Translations under genes and position numbers: made by a program | From: Xylophilus sp. GW821-FHT01B05 | GTDB lineage: Bacteria; Pseudomonadota; Gammaproteobacteria; Burkholderiales; Burkholderiaceae_C | NCBI GenBank assembly: GCA_038961845.1 | Contig: CP152408.1 | Location: 3,224,001 to 3,288,000 of the forward strand | Length of the DNA stretch: 64,000 nt | Direction: 5' to 3' | In this document: positions 1-11,035 of the stretch, in pieces | Numbering within the stretch: the first letter of the stretch is position 1 | Layout of the letters: each line of letters begins with the position of its first letter | The notes under the pieces: model-generated | Told to the model about the DNA's origin: nothing | Database searches by the model: none | The model's input: only the letters and a program-made list of their open reading frames with translations

Positions 1-1182
<1,182 letters not shown>

Positions 1183-1227
1183 GTGCAAATGTGTTGTGGG
1201 GGCCGGTCTCGTGCCGGCCGCAGCCGT

Positions 1228-1746
1228 CTATTGTCCCAGTTGCTCTTGCCGAGCACCCACGTCTTCGGCGAAACGCGCAATGAACATGAGGGCTCTGACC
1301 TCGCGCGCGGCACTGGCCGCATCGCCGGCCTCGTCCAGCAAGGCAGCGCAGCGCTGCAGCGCTGCGGCGCGGGCGGCATCGACATCCCGCTCCAGGCGGT
1401 CGACATCCGCCACGCTGGCCGCGTCGTCCAGCGCCTCGCGCCATTCCATCTGCTGCATCAGGAACTCGGTCGGCATCGCGGTGTTGTTCTCGGCCTCGAT
1501 CGGCGCACCGCGCAGCTCGCACAGGTAAGCAGCCCGCTTCAGCGGATCGCGCAGGCGCCGGTAGGCCTCGTTGATGCGCACCGACCACTGCAGCGCCACG
1601 CGCTGCGCGGCGGCACCCTGGGCGGCAAAGCGATCAGGATGCGCTTCGCGCTGCAGCTCTTTCCAACGCGCATCCAGCACGGCACGATCCTGCGCAAAAA
1701 CCGCCGGTACAGCGAACAGTTCGAAATCGGTGTCGTTGAGGTTCAT
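1228..1746 (-). CDS. hscB: Fe-S assembly J-type co-chaperone HscB
   Basis: HscB delivers IscU to HscA and stimulates its ATPase. The 172-residue product has an N-terminal J domain with the diagnostic HPD motif (HPDRF, about residues 36-40) and the helix pattern LDARWKELQREAHPDRF; the C-terminal part is the three-helix IscU-binding domain. Length matches the family (about 170-175). It sits between iscA and hscA on the minus strand, as in other proteobacterial isc operons. The gap to iscA (1747-1884) is repeat-like, GC-rich sequence. Confidence 0.95.
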   Translation of the reverse strand: MNLNDTDFELFAVPAVFAQDRAVLDARWKELQREAHPDRFAAQGAAAQRVALQWSVRINEAYRRLRDPLKRAAYLCELRGAPIEAENNTAMPTEFLMQQMEWREALDDAASVADVDRLERDVDAARAAALQRCAALLDEAGDAASAAREVRALMFIARFAEDVGARQEQLGQ

Positions 1747-1884
1747 GGCAAAAAAATGCCGCCTGCAACAAAGCGGCGGCGTTTATCAGGGAACACCGCG
1801 GAACCGGCTCCGCCGGGCCGCAGGTGTTGCCCCCGGTCGGGGGTTGGCGCAGCGACACGAAGTGCGCGCAGCCTGGGGGCGAGC

Positions 1885-2208
1885 CTAGATTCTGAAGCTC
1901 TCGCCGCAGCCGCAGCGATCCCGTTCGTTCGGGTTGTTGAAGCGAAAGCCTTCGTTCAGGCCTTCGCGCACGAAGTCGAGCTGCGTGCCGTCGATGTAGG
2001 CCAGGCTCTTGGGGTCGATCATGACCTTCACGCCGTGGTCTTCGAACATCACGTCGCCCTCGATCGGGTCGTCCACGTACTCCAGCTTGTAGGCCAGGCC
2101 CGAGCAACCCGTGGTCTTCACGCCCAGCCGCACGCCCAGGCCGCGCCCCCGCTTGGTCAGGTAGCGGTTGACGTGCCGTGCGGCGGCTTCGGTCAGCGTG
2201 ACGGCCAT
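1885..2208 (-). CDS. iscA: A-type Fe-S carrier IscA
   Basis: Small A-type carrier that binds iron or Fe-S clusters and hands them to apo-proteins. The start at 2208 (MAVTLTEAA) is chosen over an upstream in-frame ATG at 2277 because it gives the canonical 107-residue protein and follows the iscU stop by one base. The three cluster ligands are at the expected places: Cys35 in TTGCSG, and Cys99 and Cys101 in RCGCGESF at the C terminus. Fourth gene of the isc operon. Confidence 0.95.
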   Translation of the reverse strand: MAVTLTEAAARHVNRYLTKRGRGLGVRLGVKTTGCSGLAYKLEYVDDPIEGDVMFEDHGVKVMIDPKSLAYIDGTQLDFVREGLNEGFRFNNPNERDRCGCGESFRI

Positions 2209-2209
2209 G

Positions 2210-2614
2210 TCAGTGGGCAGCGGCGGCGAGCGCCACGCTCTTCTTCTTGTAGTCTTCGACGGCCGCCTTGATCGCATCCTCGGCCAGGATGGAGCAGTGG
2301 ATCTTCACCGGCGGCAAGGCCAGTTCTTCGGCGATCACGCTGTTCTTGAGCGCAGCCGCTTCGTCCAGCGTCTTGCCCTTGACCCACTCGGTGACGAGCG
2401 AGGAAGAAGCAATGGCCGAGCCGCAGCCGTAGGTCTTGAAGCGCGCGTCTTCGATCACACCGGTTTCGGGGTTGACCTTGATCTGCAGCTTCATCACGTC
2501 GCCGCAGGCTGGCGCGCCGACCATGCCGGTGCCAACGGTGTCGTCACCCTTGTCGAAAGAGCCGACATTGCGGGGGTTTTCGTAGTGGTCGATGACCTTC
2601 TCGGAATAAGCCAT
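2210..2614 (-). CDS. iscU: Fe-S cluster scaffold IscU
   Basis: Scaffold on which IscS-derived sulfur and iron are assembled into [2Fe-2S] clusters. The 134-residue protein starts [18 protein letters not shown], typical of IscU, and has the three conserved cysteines (Cys37 in PACGD, Cys64 in YGCGSA, Cys107 in IHCS). The LPPVK sequence recognised by HscA is at about 100-104. Encoded 45 bp after iscS and one base before iscA; translation is probably coupled with iscA. Confidence 0.97.
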   Translation of the reverse strand: MAYSEKVIDHYENPRNVGSFDKGDDTVGTGMVGAPACGDVMKLQIKVNPETGVIEDARFKTYGCGSAIASSSLVTEWVKGKTLDEAAALKNSVIAEELALPPVKIHCSILAEDAIKAAVEDYKKKSVALAAAAH

Positions 2615-2659
2615 GGTGGGTACCTCTTCGATTCTGTATTCAGGAAACCGCGGCGGGGG

Positions 2660-3880
2660 TCAGTGCGCCGCCCACTGGATGGTGCTGATGTCCACGCCGT
2701 CCTGGAACATCTCCCAAAGCGGGCTCAGCTCGCGCAGCTTGGCCACGTTGTGCTTGATGGTGGAGATCGCATAATCGATCTCTTCCTCGGTCGTGAAACG
2801 GCCGATGGTCATGCGCAGGCTGCTGTGGGCCAGCTCGTCGCTGCGGCCCAGGGCGCGCAGCACATAGCTGGGTTCCAGGCTGGCCGACGTGCAGGCCGAG
2901 CCAGACGACACCGCCAGGCCCTTGATACCCATGATCAGCGACTCGCCCTCGACGTAGTTGAAGCTGATGTTCAGGTTTTGCGGCACACGGTGCTCCATGC
3001 TGCCGTTGATGAACACTTGCTCGATGTCCTTGAGCCCGTCGAGCAGGCGTTGCTGCAGCACGCGGGCCTTGGCATTCACTTCGGCCATTTCCAGCTTGAT
3101 GATGCGGAAGGCCTCGCCCATGCCCACGATCTGGTGGGTGGGCAGCGTGCCCGAGCGCATGCCACGCTCATGGCCACCGCCGTGGATTTGGGCTTCCAGC
3201 CGCACGCGCGGCTTGCGGCGCACATACAGCGCGCCCACACCCTTGGGGCCGTAGGTCTTGTGCGCAGTCATGCTCATCAGGTCGATGGGCAGGACCTTCA
3301 TGTCGATGTCCACGCGGCCGGTGGCCTGGGCAGCATCCACATGGAACAGGATGCCCTTCTCACGGCACAGGGCGCCGATGGCGGGGATGTCCTGGATCAC
3401 GCCAATTTCGTTGTTCACGAACAGCACGCTGATCAGGATGGTGTCGGGGCGAATGGCTGCCTTGAGCGCGTCAAAGTTCACCAGGCCGTCTTCCTGGACA
3501 TCCAGGTAGGTGACCTCGAAGCCTTGGCGCTCCAGCTCGCGCATGGTGTCGAGCACGGCCTTGTGCTCGGTCTTGAGCGTGATCAGGTGCTTGCCCTTGG
3601 TCTTGTAGAACTGGGCAGCGCCCTTCAAGGCCAGGTTGATGGATTCGGTGGCACCGCTGGTCCACACGATCTCGCGCGGGTCGGCACCGATCAGGTCGGC
3701 CACGTAGCCACGCGATTTCTCCACGATCTCTTCGGCCTCCCAGCCCCAGGCGTGGCTGCGGGAAGCCGGGTTGCCAAAGTGCTGGCGCAACCAGGGAATC
3801 ATCGCGTCAACGACGCGGTCATCGACCGGCGTGGTGGCGCCGTAGTCGAGGTAGATCGGGAAATGCGGGGTCATGTCCAT
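2660..3880 (-). CDS. iscS: Cysteine desulfurase IscS
   Basis: PLP enzyme that converts cysteine to alanine and passes the sulfur to IscU and other acceptors. The start at 3880 ([20 protein letters not shown]) gives 406 residues, close to the usual 404; in-frame codons further upstream lack homology. Visible landmarks are the PLP lysine in [12 protein letters not shown], the preceding HVDAAQATG, and the mobile active-site cysteine loop [10 protein letters not shown]. The C terminus [21 protein letters not shown] is the typical IscU-contacting tail. Second gene of the isc operon, 90 bp after iscR. Confidence 0.97.
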   Translation of the reverse strand: MDMTPHFPIYLDYGATTPVDDRVVDAMIPWLRQHFGNPASRSHAWGWEAEEIVEKSRGYVADLIGADPREIVWTSGATESINLALKGAAQFYKTKGKHLITLKTEHKAVLDTMRELERQGFEVTYLDVQEDGLVNFDALKAAIRPDTILISVLFVNNEIGVIQDIPAIGALCREKGILFHVDAAQATGRVDIDMKVLPIDLMSMTAHKTYGPKGVGALYVRRKPRVRLEAQIHGGGHERGMRSGTLPTHQIVGMGEAFRIIKLEMAEVNAKARVLQQRLLDGLKDIEQVFINGSMEHRVPQNLNISFNYVEGESLIMGIKGLAVSSGSACTSASLEPSYVLRALGRSDELAHSSLRMTIGRFTTEEEIDYAISTIKHNVAKLRELSPLWEMFQDGVDISTIQWAAH

Positions 3881-3970
3881 GGCTAACTCTGTCGAATGCT
3901 GGCTATGTGGCTGGCTAAAAACGGGCTCGGCAGCGCAGCCCCCGACAGGGGCATGCACCAGGCCAAGGCC

Positions 3971-4507
3971 TTAGGATTTGGCGAAGACGTTGCCGAGGGC
4001 AAACACCGAATTCGGCGCATTGACGCGAATCGGCTTGACCACGGGAGCGCTGGAAATGGCGCGGCGCACGACCGGCCGGTCTTCGATCTGAACGCCCTTG
4101 GCGATCTGCTCGTCCACCAGCTTTTGCAGGGTGACGGAGTCCAGGAACTCCACCATGCGCTGGTTGAGCGAGGCCCACAGCTCGTGCGTCATGCAACGGC
4201 CGGCTTCACCCAGGCAGTTTTCTTTGCCGCCGCAGTGGGTGGCGTCGATCGGCTCGTCTACCGACACGATGATGTCGGCGACCGTGATGTCGGCCGCCTT
4301 GCGACCGAGCGTGTAACCGCCGCCCGGGCCACGGGTGGATTCGACCAGCTCATGGCGGCGCAGCTTGCCAAACAGCTGCTCCAGGTAGGACAGCGAGATT
4401 TGCTGGCGTTGGCTGATGGCAGCGAGGGTGACTGGACCATTGTTCTGGCGCAGGGCCAGATCAATCATGGCAGTCACGGCAAAACGACCTTTGGTTGTGA
4501 GACGCAT
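3971..4507 (-). CDS. iscR: Fe-S sensing Rrf2 repressor IscR
   Basis: Rrf2-family regulator that carries a [2Fe-2S] cluster and represses the isc operon when clusters are plentiful. The 178-residue protein has an N-terminal winged helix (MRLTTKGRFAVTAMIDLALR), the GPGGGYTLGR wing, and the cluster ligands Cys92, Cys98, Cys105 and His108 in HCGGKENCLGEAGRCMTH. It is the first gene of the operon, and a matching IscR operator lies about 135 bp upstream, so autoregulation is expected. The C terminus is about 15 residues longer than in E. coli. Confidence 0.96.
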   Translation of the reverse strand: MRLTTKGRFAVTAMIDLALRQNNGPVTLAAISQRQQISLSYLEQLFGKLRRHELVESTRGPGGGYTLGRKAADITVADIIVSVDEPIDATHCGGKENCLGEAGRCMTHELWASLNQRMVEFLDSVTLQKLVDEQIAKGVQIEDRPVVRRAISSAPVVKPIRVNAPNSVFALGNVFAKS

Positions 4508-4642
4508 GTCAGCTCCTTGTTGGCTGTTGCTTTTTCAAAACACCCAGGAAACCTGCACTTGCAGGTCTCGACCGGGGTACCGTCTCCGCCCTTACTCTTG
4601 CGCTCCGTCAAGGGAGGCAGGAGCCCTTCATCGCAGGTTTCT

Positions 4643-4667
4643 GTTGTTGAGTATTTCCGTCAAGTAT
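4643..4667 (-). promoter_or_regulatory. IscR type-1 operator of the isc operon
   Basis: On the minus strand the sequence reads ATACTTGAC, seven bases, then CTCAACA. The first half matches the E. coli type-1 IscR half-site (ATASYTGACT-like), while the second half is weaker. It lies in the iscR-uvrB intergenic region about 135 bp upstream of iscR, the expected place for feedback control. The TTGAC could also act as a -35 element; I could not assign a convincing -10. Confidence 0.65.
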
Positions 4668-4722
4668 AGCATAAGACCCGTGGCCCGTGTCGGGATAGCC
4701 TTCCCTTCCCGCCTGCGACCGA

Positions 4723-6828
4723 CTACGAAAGCCCTTCCACGTGGTCGCCGCCAGAGGCCCCGAAGGCCTGCTCCTTCAGGTGCGCCAACTGGTCGCGCAA
4801 ACGTGCCGCTTTCTCGAACTCCAGATTGCGCGCGTGCTCCAGCATCTGCTTTTCCAGCCGCTTGATCTCGCGGGCGATGTCTTTCTCGGACATGTCCTCC
4901 ACCCGCGCCTTTTGTAAAGCGTTTTGCTCCAGCAAGGCCTCGTCACGGCCTGACTTCTCGCTGTAAACCCCGTCGATCAGGTCACGCACCTGTTTCACGA
5001 TGCTGCGCGGGGTAATGCCCTGCTCTTCATTCCAGGCCAGTTGCTTGGCGCGACGGCGTTCGGTCTCGCCAATGGCCCGCTTCATGGATTCAGTGACCCT
5101 ATCTGCATAGAGGATGGCGCGGCCATTGAGGTTCCGTGCTGCGCGGCCAATCGTCTGTATCAAGCTGCGTTCGGAGCGCAGGAAGCCTTCCTTGTCGGCG
5201 TCCAGGATGGCGACAAGGCTGACTTCCGGGATATCCAGGCCTTCGCGCAACAGGTTGATGCCCACCAGCACGTCGAAGGCGCCCAGGCGCAGGTCGCGCA
5301 GGATTTCCACCCGCTCGACGGTGTCGATGTCGCTGTGCAGGTAGCGCACCTTCACGCCGTTGTCGCCCAGATAGTCGGTGAGCTGCTCGGCCATGCGCTT
5401 GGTCAGGGTGGTGATCAGCACGCGCTCGTGCTTGTCGACACGGATGCGGATCTCTTGCAACACGTCGTCGACCTGGTGGGTGGCGGGGCGCACCTCGACC
5501 TGCGGGTCGACCAGGCCGGTGGGGCGCACGACCTGCTCCACCACCTGGCCGGCATGGTCCTGCTCATACTGGGCTGGCGTGGCAGAGACAAACACCACCT
5601 GGCGCATGCGCTCCTCGAATTCCTGCAGACGCAGCGGCCGGTTGTCGAGCGCGGACGGCAGGCGAAAGCCATATTCCACCAGCGTGGTCTTGCGCGCCCG
5701 GTCGCCGTTGTACATGCCGCCGAGCTGGCCGATCATGACGTGGCTCTCGTCAAGGAACATCACCGCATCCTTGGGCAGGTAATCAGTCAAGGTGGCCGGC
5801 GGCTCGCCCTCGGCCGAGCCGGCCAGGTGGCGTGAGTAGTTCTCGATGCCTTTGCAGTGGCCGACTTCGCTGAGCATTTCCAGGTCGAAGCGGGTGCGCT
5901 GCTCCAGCCGCTGGGCCTCGACCAGCTTGCCTTCGGAGACGAAGAATTTCAGTCGCCCAGCCAGTTCCTCTTTGATCGCCTCTACCGCCGCCAGCACCTT
6001 GTCGCGCGGGGTGACGTAGTGGCTCGACGGGTAGATGACAAAGCGCGGGATCTTTTGTCGGATGCGGCCGGTGAGCGGGTCGAACAGCTGCAGCGACTCG
6101 ATTTCGTCGTCGAACAGCTCTATGCGCACCGCCAATTCCGAGTGCTCGGCCGGGAACACGTCGATGGTGTCGCCGCGCACGCGGAAGGTGCCACGCGCGA
6201 AATCCTGCTCATTGCGGGTGTACTGCATGCGGATCAGTTGCGAGATGGCGTCGCGCTGGCTCTGCTTGCCGCCCACCTTCAGGATGAAGCGCATCTGCGT
6301 GTAGTCCTCGGGTGCGCCGATGCCGTAGATGGCGCTGACGGTGGCGACGATGATCACGTCACGCCGCTCCAGCACGCTCTTGGTGGCCGACAGCCGCATC
6401 TGCTCGATGTGCTCGTTGATGGCCGAGTCCTTTTCGATGAAAAGGTCGCGCTGCGGCACATAGGCCTCGGGCTGGTAGTAGTCGTAGTAGCTGACGAAGT
6501 ACTCGACCGCGTTCTTGGGGAAGAACTCGCGGAACTCGCTGTAGAGCTGCGCCGCCAGCGTCTTGTTGGGCGCAAACACGATGGCCGGGCGCCCCAGGCG
6601 GGCGATCACGTTGGCCATGGTGAAGGTCTTGCCCGAGCCGGTCACGCCCAGCAGGGTCTGGAACACCTCGCCGTCTTGCACGCCGGCCACCAATTGGTCA
6701 ATGGCCGCCGGCTGGTCGCCCGCGGGCGGGTACGGCTGGAACAGTTCGAAGGGCGAGTCGGGAAAGCGCACGAAGGTGCCCTCCGGGACGGGAGCGGTGT
6801 CGGGCAGGGCTTCGGCGATATCAGGCAT
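4723..6828 (-). CDS. uvrB: Excinuclease ABC subunit UvrB
   Basis: Damage-verification helicase of nucleotide excision repair; it receives lesions from UvrA and recruits UvrC. The 701-residue protein shows Walker A GVTGSGKT, the DNA-wedging beta-hairpin [12 protein letters not shown], the DESH box, the helicase motif QTIGRAARN, and a C-terminal UVR domain ([22 protein letters not shown]) that contacts UvrC. Length is slightly over the usual 670, mainly from the N-terminal extension. No LexA box was found in the 140 bp divergent region shared with the aminotransferase gene. Confidence 0.97.
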   Translation of the reverse strand: MPDIAEALPDTAPVPEGTFVRFPDSPFELFQPYPPAGDQPAAIDQLVAGVQDGEVFQTLLGVTGSGKTFTMANVIARLGRPAIVFAPNKTLAAQLYSEFREFFPKNAVEYFVSYYDYYQPEAYVPQRDLFIEKDSAINEHIEQMRLSATKSVLERRDVIIVATVSAIYGIGAPEDYTQMRFILKVGGKQSQRDAISQLIRMQYTRNEQDFARGTFRVRGDTIDVFPAEHSELAVRIELFDDEIESLQLFDPLTGRIRQKIPRFVIYPSSHYVTPRDKVLAAVEAIKEELAGRLKFFVSEGKLVEAQRLEQRTRFDLEMLSEVGHCKGIENYSRHLAGSAEGEPPATLTDYLPKDAVMFLDESHVMIGQLGGMYNGDRARKTTLVEYGFRLPSALDNRPLRLQEFEERMRQVVFVSATPAQYEQDHAGQVVEQVVRPTGLVDPQVEVRPATHQVDDVLQEIRIRVDKHERVLITTLTKRMAEQLTDYLGDNGVKVRYLHSDIDTVERVEILRDLRLGAFDVLVGINLLREGLDIPEVSLVAILDADKEGFLRSERSLIQTIGRAARNLNGRAILYADRVTESMKRAIGETERRRAKQLAWNEEQGITPRSIVKQVRDLIDGVYSEKSGRDEALLEQNALQKARVEDMSEKDIAREIKRLEKQMLEHARNLEFEKAARLRDQLAHLKEQAFGASGGDHVEGLS

Positions 6829-6968
6829 GGTGGGGAAACTGTACAGGCAGGGCGAACGGCCCGGGCGTAGGTAAAATTCCAGGTTGGCCCGCAGCCGGCC
6901 GATTCAAGTCAGCCAGCCCGCGGACGCGGAGCAGCAAACCTTTTTCCATCCACAAGGACTTTTCTCTC

Positions 6969-8165
6969 ATGTCTCTCTTCACCGCCGTCGAGATGGCGCC
7001 GCGCGACCCGATCCTGGGCCTCAACGAGCAATTCGCCACAGACACCAACCCCAAGAAGGTCAACCTGGGCGTGGGCGTCTACTTTGACGACAACGGCAAG
7101 CTGCCCCTGCTGCAATGCGTGCAGGAAGCCGAAAAGCGCATGATGGCCACGCCGACGGCGCGCGGCTACCTGCCGATCGACGGCATTGCGGCCTACGACG
7201 CAGCCGTGAAGACCTTGGTGTTTGGTGCCGACAGCGAGCCAGTCACCTCCGGTCGCGTCGCCACCGTCCAGGCCATTGGCGGCACGGGTGGCCTGAAGGT
7301 CGGCGCCGACTTCCTGAAGAAGCTCAACCCCCAGGCCAAGGTGCTGATCAGCGACCCGAGCTGGGAAAACCACCGCGCCCTGTTCATCAGCGCGGGCTTC
7401 GAGGTCGAGAGCTACCCCTACTACGACGCAGCCAAGCGCGGCGTCAACTTCGACGGCATGCTGGCTGCCTTGAATGCAGCGCCCGCCGGCACCGTCGTCG
7501 TGCTGCATGCCTGCTGCCACAACCCGACCGGCTATGACATCACCGCCGCCCAGTGGGACCAGGTGGTTGCCGCCGTCAAGGCCAAGGGCCTGGTGGCCTT
7601 CCTCGACATGGCCTACCAAGGCTTCGGCTACGGCCTGAAGGAAGACGGCGCGGCTGTCGCCAAATTTGTTGACGCTGGCCTGACCTTCTTCGTCTCGACC
7701 TCGTTCTCCAAGAGCTTCAGCCTGTACGGCGAACGTGTCGGCGCCCTGTCGGTGCTGTGCGAAAACAAGGAAGAAGCCGGCCGCGTGCTGTCGCAGCTCA
7801 AGATCGCCATCCGCACCAACTACAGCAACCCGCCCACGCACGGCGGCGCCGTGGTGGCTGCGGTGCTCGGCAACCCCGAGCTGCGCGCCCTGTGGGAGAA
7901 GGAACTGGGCGAGATGCGCGTGCGCATCAAGGCCATGCGCCAGAAGCTGGTCGATGGCCTGAAGGCCGCTGGCGTGCAGCAGGACATGTCCTTCATCGTC
8001 GAGCAGATCGGCATGTTCAGCTATTCGGGCCTGAACAAGGACCAGATGGTGCGCCTGCGCAACGAGTTTGGCGTGTACGGCACCGACACCGGCCGCATGT
8101 GCGTGGCCGCGCTCAACAGCAAGAACGTCGACTACGTCTGCGCCGCCATCGCCAAGGTGATTTAA
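6969..8165 (+). CDS. Aromatic/aspartate amino acid aminotransferase (class I)
   Basis: PLP-dependent class I aminotransferase of the AspC/TyrB type, transferring amino groups between aspartate or aromatic amino acids and 2-oxoglutarate. The 398-residue protein carries the signature HNPTGYD, the tyrosine in FLDMAYQGF, the Schiff-base lysine in STSFSKSFSLYGERVG, and the carboxylate-binding arginine in GRMCVAALN. An AAGGA ribosome site (6954-6958) precedes the ATG and a strong terminator follows, so it appears monocistronic. Substrate preference (TyrB or AspC) cannot be settled by reading. Confidence 0.93.
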   Translation: MSLFTAVEMAPRDPILGLNEQFATDTNPKKVNLGVGVYFDDNGKLPLLQCVQEAEKRMMATPTARGYLPIDGIAAYDAAVKTLVFGADSEPVTSGRVATVQAIGGTGGLKVGADFLKKLNPQAKVLISDPSWENHRALFISAGFEVESYPYYDAAKRGVNFDGMLAALNAAPAGTVVVLHACCHNPTGYDITAAQWDQVVAAVKAKGLVAFLDMAYQGFGYGLKEDGAAVAKFVDAGLTFFVSTSFSKSFSLYGERVGALSVLCENKEEAGRVLSQLKIAIRTNYSNPPTHGGAVVAAVLGNPELRALWEKELGEMRVRIKAMRQKLVDGLKAAGVQQDMSFIVEQIGMFSYSGLNKDQMVRLRNEFGVYGTDTGRMCVAALNSKNVDYVCAAIAKVI

Positions 8166-8198
8166 GTTGGCGTGAAGGCAACACCACGGCCTGATGGA

Positions 8199-8221
8199 AG
8201 CCGCCTCCGGGCGGCTTTTTT
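8199..8221 (+). terminator. Intrinsic terminator after the aminotransferase gene
   Basis: A perfect 7-bp stem (AGCCGCC with GGCGGCT) and a 4-base loop, followed by six T, begins 33 bp after the stop codon. It is a textbook Rho-independent terminator. Confidence 0.9.
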
Positions 8222-8226
8222 ACGAT

Positions 8227-8288
8227 CAAAAATATTGATAAAAAGTGGCTTTAGCCCAATACAGGCCTGGGCTATTAGCTATCATTTT
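8227..8288 (-). repeat. Dispersed palindromic repeat, copy A
   Basis: Reads on the minus strand as ATGATAGCTAATAGCCCAGG, then a GGGCTAAAG arm and a T-rich end. It shares the pattern TAGCTAATAGCCCAGGC ... GGGCT..AGGCA..TTT with copies at 26264, 33400, 45951 and 60281. It is the only copy in this orientation and lies just after the terminator of the aminotransferase gene. Confidence 0.7.
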
Positions 8289-8387
8289 CGATGCAAATGA
8301 AGCATTTGCAAACATCGGTACCGGGTTTGCTCCGCAGACCGGCGTGGGAATTCGTTGTCAAATATTTTGTGCGCCCCCGGTGCTATA

Positions 8388-8398
8388 TTGCACTGCAA
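8388..8398. promoter_or_regulatory. Possible PhaR operator upstream of phaZ
   Basis: The perfect palindrome TTGCACTGCAA has the TGC-N3-GCA form described for the PHB-responsive repressor PhaR. It overlaps a TATATT that could be a -10 element and lies 20 bp before the phaZ start. Assignment rests on motif form and gene context only. Confidence 0.45.
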
Positions 8399-8418
8399 CA
8401 ATTCCACGAAAACACAGC

Positions 8419-9741
8419 ATGCTCTACCAGCTCTACGAGGCCCAGCGCTCCATGATGGAGCCCTTTGCCGACTTCGCCCTTGCCGCCTCCAAGGTGTATA
8501 GCAACCCGCTCATGCCGCTGGGCCAGATGCCCTTTGCGCAGCGCGTCTCTGCCGGCTACGACCTGCTGTACCGGCTGGGCAAGGACTACGAGAAGCCGGT
8601 GTTCGGCATCCAGACCGTGGCGGTGGACGGCGGCGAGGTGGTCATCCACGAGAGCGTGGAGATCGACAAGCCGTTTTGCGAGCTGCGGCGCTTCAAGCGC
8701 TTTACCGACGACTCGGATGTGCTGGCCAGCATCAAGTCCCAGCCCGTGGTGCTGATCGTGGCGCCGCTCTCCGGCCACTACGCCACCTTGCTGCGCGACA
8801 CCGTGCGCACCATGCTGCGCGACCACAAGGTCTACATCACCGACTGGAAAAACGCCCGCCTGGTGCCCTTGTCTGAGGGCGAATTCCACCTCGACGACTA
8901 CGTCAACTACGTGCAGGAATTCATCCGCCACCTGCAGGCCAGCTACGGCAACTGCCACGTGATCAGCGTCTGCCAGCCCACGGTGCCGGTACTGGCGGCC
9001 GTGTCGCTGATGGCCTCGCGCGGCGAGACCACGCCGCTGTCCATGACCATGATGGGCGGCCCGATCGACGCGCGCAAGTCGCCTACCGCCGTCAACAACC
9101 TGGCGATGAACAAGAGCTACGAGTGGTTCGAGAACAATGTCATCTACCGCGTGCCAGGCAACTTCCCCGGTGAAGGCCGGCGCGTGTATCCCGGCTTTCT
9201 GCAGCACACCGGCTTTGTCGCCATGAACCCGGACCGGCACGCCACCAGCCACTACGACTACTTCAAGGACCTGCTCAAGGGCGACGACGCCAGCGCCGAA
9301 GCGCACCGCAAGTTTTATGACGAGTACAACGCCGTGCTCGACATGGACGCGGACTACTACCTCGAGACCATCCGCACCGTGTTCCAGGACTTCCAGTTGG
9401 TGTACGGCACCTGGGACGTGCGCGGTGTGGACGGCAAGGTCGAGCGCGTGCGCCCGCAGGACATCACCGGCTCGGCACTGCTGACGGTCGAAGGCGAGCT
9501 GGACGACATCTCCGGCTCGGGCCAGACCGCCGCCGCACATGACCTGTGCACCGGCATCCCGGCCACCCAGCAGCAGCACCTGGAAGCCAAGGGCGCGGGC
9601 CACTACGGCATCTTCAGCGGGCGCCGCTGGCGCGAGATCGTCTACCCCAAGGTGCGCGACTTCATCCGCACGCACGATGTGCAGGACACGGCCGCCACGC
9701 CAGCCCGCCGGCGGCGCAATGCGGCCGCCAAGGCGGCGTGA
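8419..9741 (+). CDS. phaZ: Intracellular polyhydroxybutyrate depolymerase PhaZ
   Basis: Mobilises stored polyhydroxybutyrate granules in the cytoplasm. The start at 8419 ([16 protein letters not shown]) is chosen because it gives the typical 440-residue product; upstream in-frame codons run through repeat DNA. The protein is of the PhaZa1 type, which uses a cysteine nucleophile: Cys185 lies in the lipase-box-like [33 protein letters not shown] is also typical. The Lys/Arg/Ala-rich C-terminal tail is low complexity. The stop codon overlaps the GTG of rnfB (GTGA), so the genes are translationally coupled. Confidence 0.92.
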   Translation: MLYQLYEAQRSMMEPFADFALAASKVYSNPLMPLGQMPFAQRVSAGYDLLYRLGKDYEKPVFGIQTVAVDGGEVVIHESVEIDKPFCELRRFKRFTDDSDVLASIKSQPVVLIVAPLSGHYATLLRDTVRTMLRDHKVYITDWKNARLVPLSEGEFHLDDYVNYVQEFIRHLQASYGNCHVISVCQPTVPVLAAVSLMASRGETTPLSMTMMGGPIDARKSPTAVNNLAMNKSYEWFENNVIYRVPGNFPGEGRRVYPGFLQHTGFVAMNPDRHATSHYDYFKDLLKGDDASAEAHRKFYDEYNAVLDMDADYYLETIRTVFQDFQLVYGTWDVRGVDGKVERVRPQDITGSALLTVEGELDDISGSGQTAAAHDLCTGIPATQQQHLEAKGAGHYGIFSGRRWREIVYPKVRDFIRTHDVQDTAATPARRRRNAAAKAA

Positions 9742-10388
9742 GCGCACCCGCCCTGCTCGAACCAACCCTGGCTGCCCGCATCGATGCGGCCCTGCCACAG
9801 ACCCAGTGCACCCGCTGCGGCTACCCGGACTGCGCGGGCTATGCGCAGGCCATCGCCGCCGGTGAAGCCGGCATCAACCAATGCCCGCCCGGCGGCGCCG
9901 AAGGCATTGCGCGCCTGGCCCGCATCACCGGCCGCGCGGCATTGCCGCTGGACCCGGTCTTTGGCAGCGAAGGCCCGCGCCAGTTGGCGGTGATCGACGA
10001 GGCCTGGTGCATAGGCTGCACCTTGTGCCTGGACGCCTGCCCGACCGACGCCATCCTGGGCAGCAACAAGCGCATGCACACGGTGATCGATGCGCACTGC
10101 ACGGGCTGCGAGCTGTGCATTCCGGTCTGCCCCGTCGATTGCATATCGCTTGAAGTCGCAACGCCGGGCCGCAGCGGCTGGCAAGCCTGGTCACAGGTGC
10201 AAGCCGAGGTCGCACTGCAGCGCTACCAGCGACATCGCAGCCAGCGCGATACGGCCAAGCAGGACGCCGAAGAGGCCCCTGCTGTCGCCCAAGTGCAGGC
10301 CGCCGACACGCGCAAGCGCTCCGTCGTCGAAGCCGCCCTGGCGCGCGCCCGCGCCGCCTCACAACGCCCACCTGCCACCAAGCCATGA
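9738..10388 (+). CDS. rnfB: RnfB-type iron-sulfur electron carrier
   Basis: Ferredoxin-like protein of the RnfB family. The GTG start at 9738 overlaps the phaZ stop and gives 216 residues beginning with [20 protein letters not shown]. It has a four-cysteine Fe-S domain ([12 protein letters not shown] ... NQCPPGG) and two 4Fe-4S ferredoxin motifs ([12 protein letters not shown] and [12 protein letters not shown]). The N-terminal membrane helix of classical RnfB is absent, and no other rnf gene is nearby, so it is the stand-alone betaproteobacterial form; its partner is unknown. The Ala/Arg-rich C terminus is probably disordered. Its stop overlaps the next start (ATGA). Confidence 0.85.
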   Translation: MSAPALLEPTLAARIDAALPQTQCTRCGYPDCAGYAQAIAAGEAGINQCPPGGAEGIARLARITGRAALPLDPVFGSEGPRQLAVIDEAWCIGCTLCLDACPTDAILGSNKRMHTVIDAHCTGCELCIPVCPVDCISLEVATPGRSGWQAWSQVQAEVALQRYQRHRSQRDTAKQDAEEAPAVAQVQAADTRKRSVVEAALARARAASQRPPATKP

Positions 10389-11023
10389 CACTCGACACCC
10401 TGCTGATCTATAGCGTCGCCTCGCTCGCCCTAGCCGTGATTCCCGGCCCGACCATGCTGCTGGCGCTGTCCAACGGTATCGACGGCGGCATGCGCCGCGC
10501 AAGCTGGGGCATTGCCGGCGCGTCGCTCGGCAGCGTCGTGCTGATCGCAGTCGTTGCGTTGGGGCTGGGCTCGCTGCTGGCCGCATCCGAGTTGCTCTTC
10601 AACGCAATCCGTATTGCGGGCGTTGCCTACCTCGTCTGGCTTGGCATCAAGCTCTGGCGCAGCGAGGCAACCGATCTTGGCAGCGCGCTCGCCAAGTCCG
10701 ACATTGAGGTACGTCCACACGGCCGCGTCGCGCTGCTGCGCAGCCTGATGGTGGCCCTGTCGAACCCCAAGACGGTGCTGTTCTTCGCGGCCTTCCTGCC
10801 GCAGTTCATCGACATCACCCAGCCACAAGGCCCGCAGTACCTGCTGCTGGGCGCGGTCTTCGTCGTGCTCGATACCTGCGTGATGCTGGCCTATGCGGGT
10901 GCCGGCACGCAAGCCGTTCGATTCCTCTCGCAGCGCGGCCTCAGGGCCATGAACCGCGGCTGCGCGGCCGGCATGTGGCTGCTGGCGGCCACGCTCGCGT
11001 TCTGGCGCAGGCCAGGCGCCTGA
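10385..11023 (+). CDS. LysE/RhtB-family amino acid exporter
   Basis: Inner-membrane exporter of the LysE/RhtB superfamily, usually exporting amino acids or their analogues. The 212-residue protein has about six hydrophobic segments and the N-terminal signature [19 protein letters not shown]. The segment [18 protein letters not shown] is also diagnostic. It overlaps the end of rnfB by four bases (ATGA) and so is the last gene of phaZ-rnfB-lysE. The substrate cannot be predicted. Confidence 0.88.
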   Translation: MTLDTLLIYSVASLALAVIPGPTMLLALSNGIDGGMRRASWGIAGASLGSVVLIAVVALGLGSLLAASELLFNAIRIAGVAYLVWLGIKLWRSEATDLGSALAKSDIEVRPHGRVALLRSLMVALSNPKTVLFFAAFLPQFIDITQPQGPQYLLLGAVFVVLDTCVMLAYAGAGTQAVRFLSQRGLRAMNRGCAAGMWLLAATLAFWRRPGA

Positions 11024-11035
11024 GCTTGCCTAGAC

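Noticed and set aside
1747..1884. Small gene between hscB and iscA
   Set aside because: The interval is GC-rich repeat-like sequence typical of Comamonadaceae intergenic DNA, with no plausible start, ribosome site or homology.
6829..6968. Possible LexA box upstream of uvrB (CTGTACAG at about 6839)
   Set aside because: The required CTG-N10-CAG spacing is not present; it is only a short palindrome.
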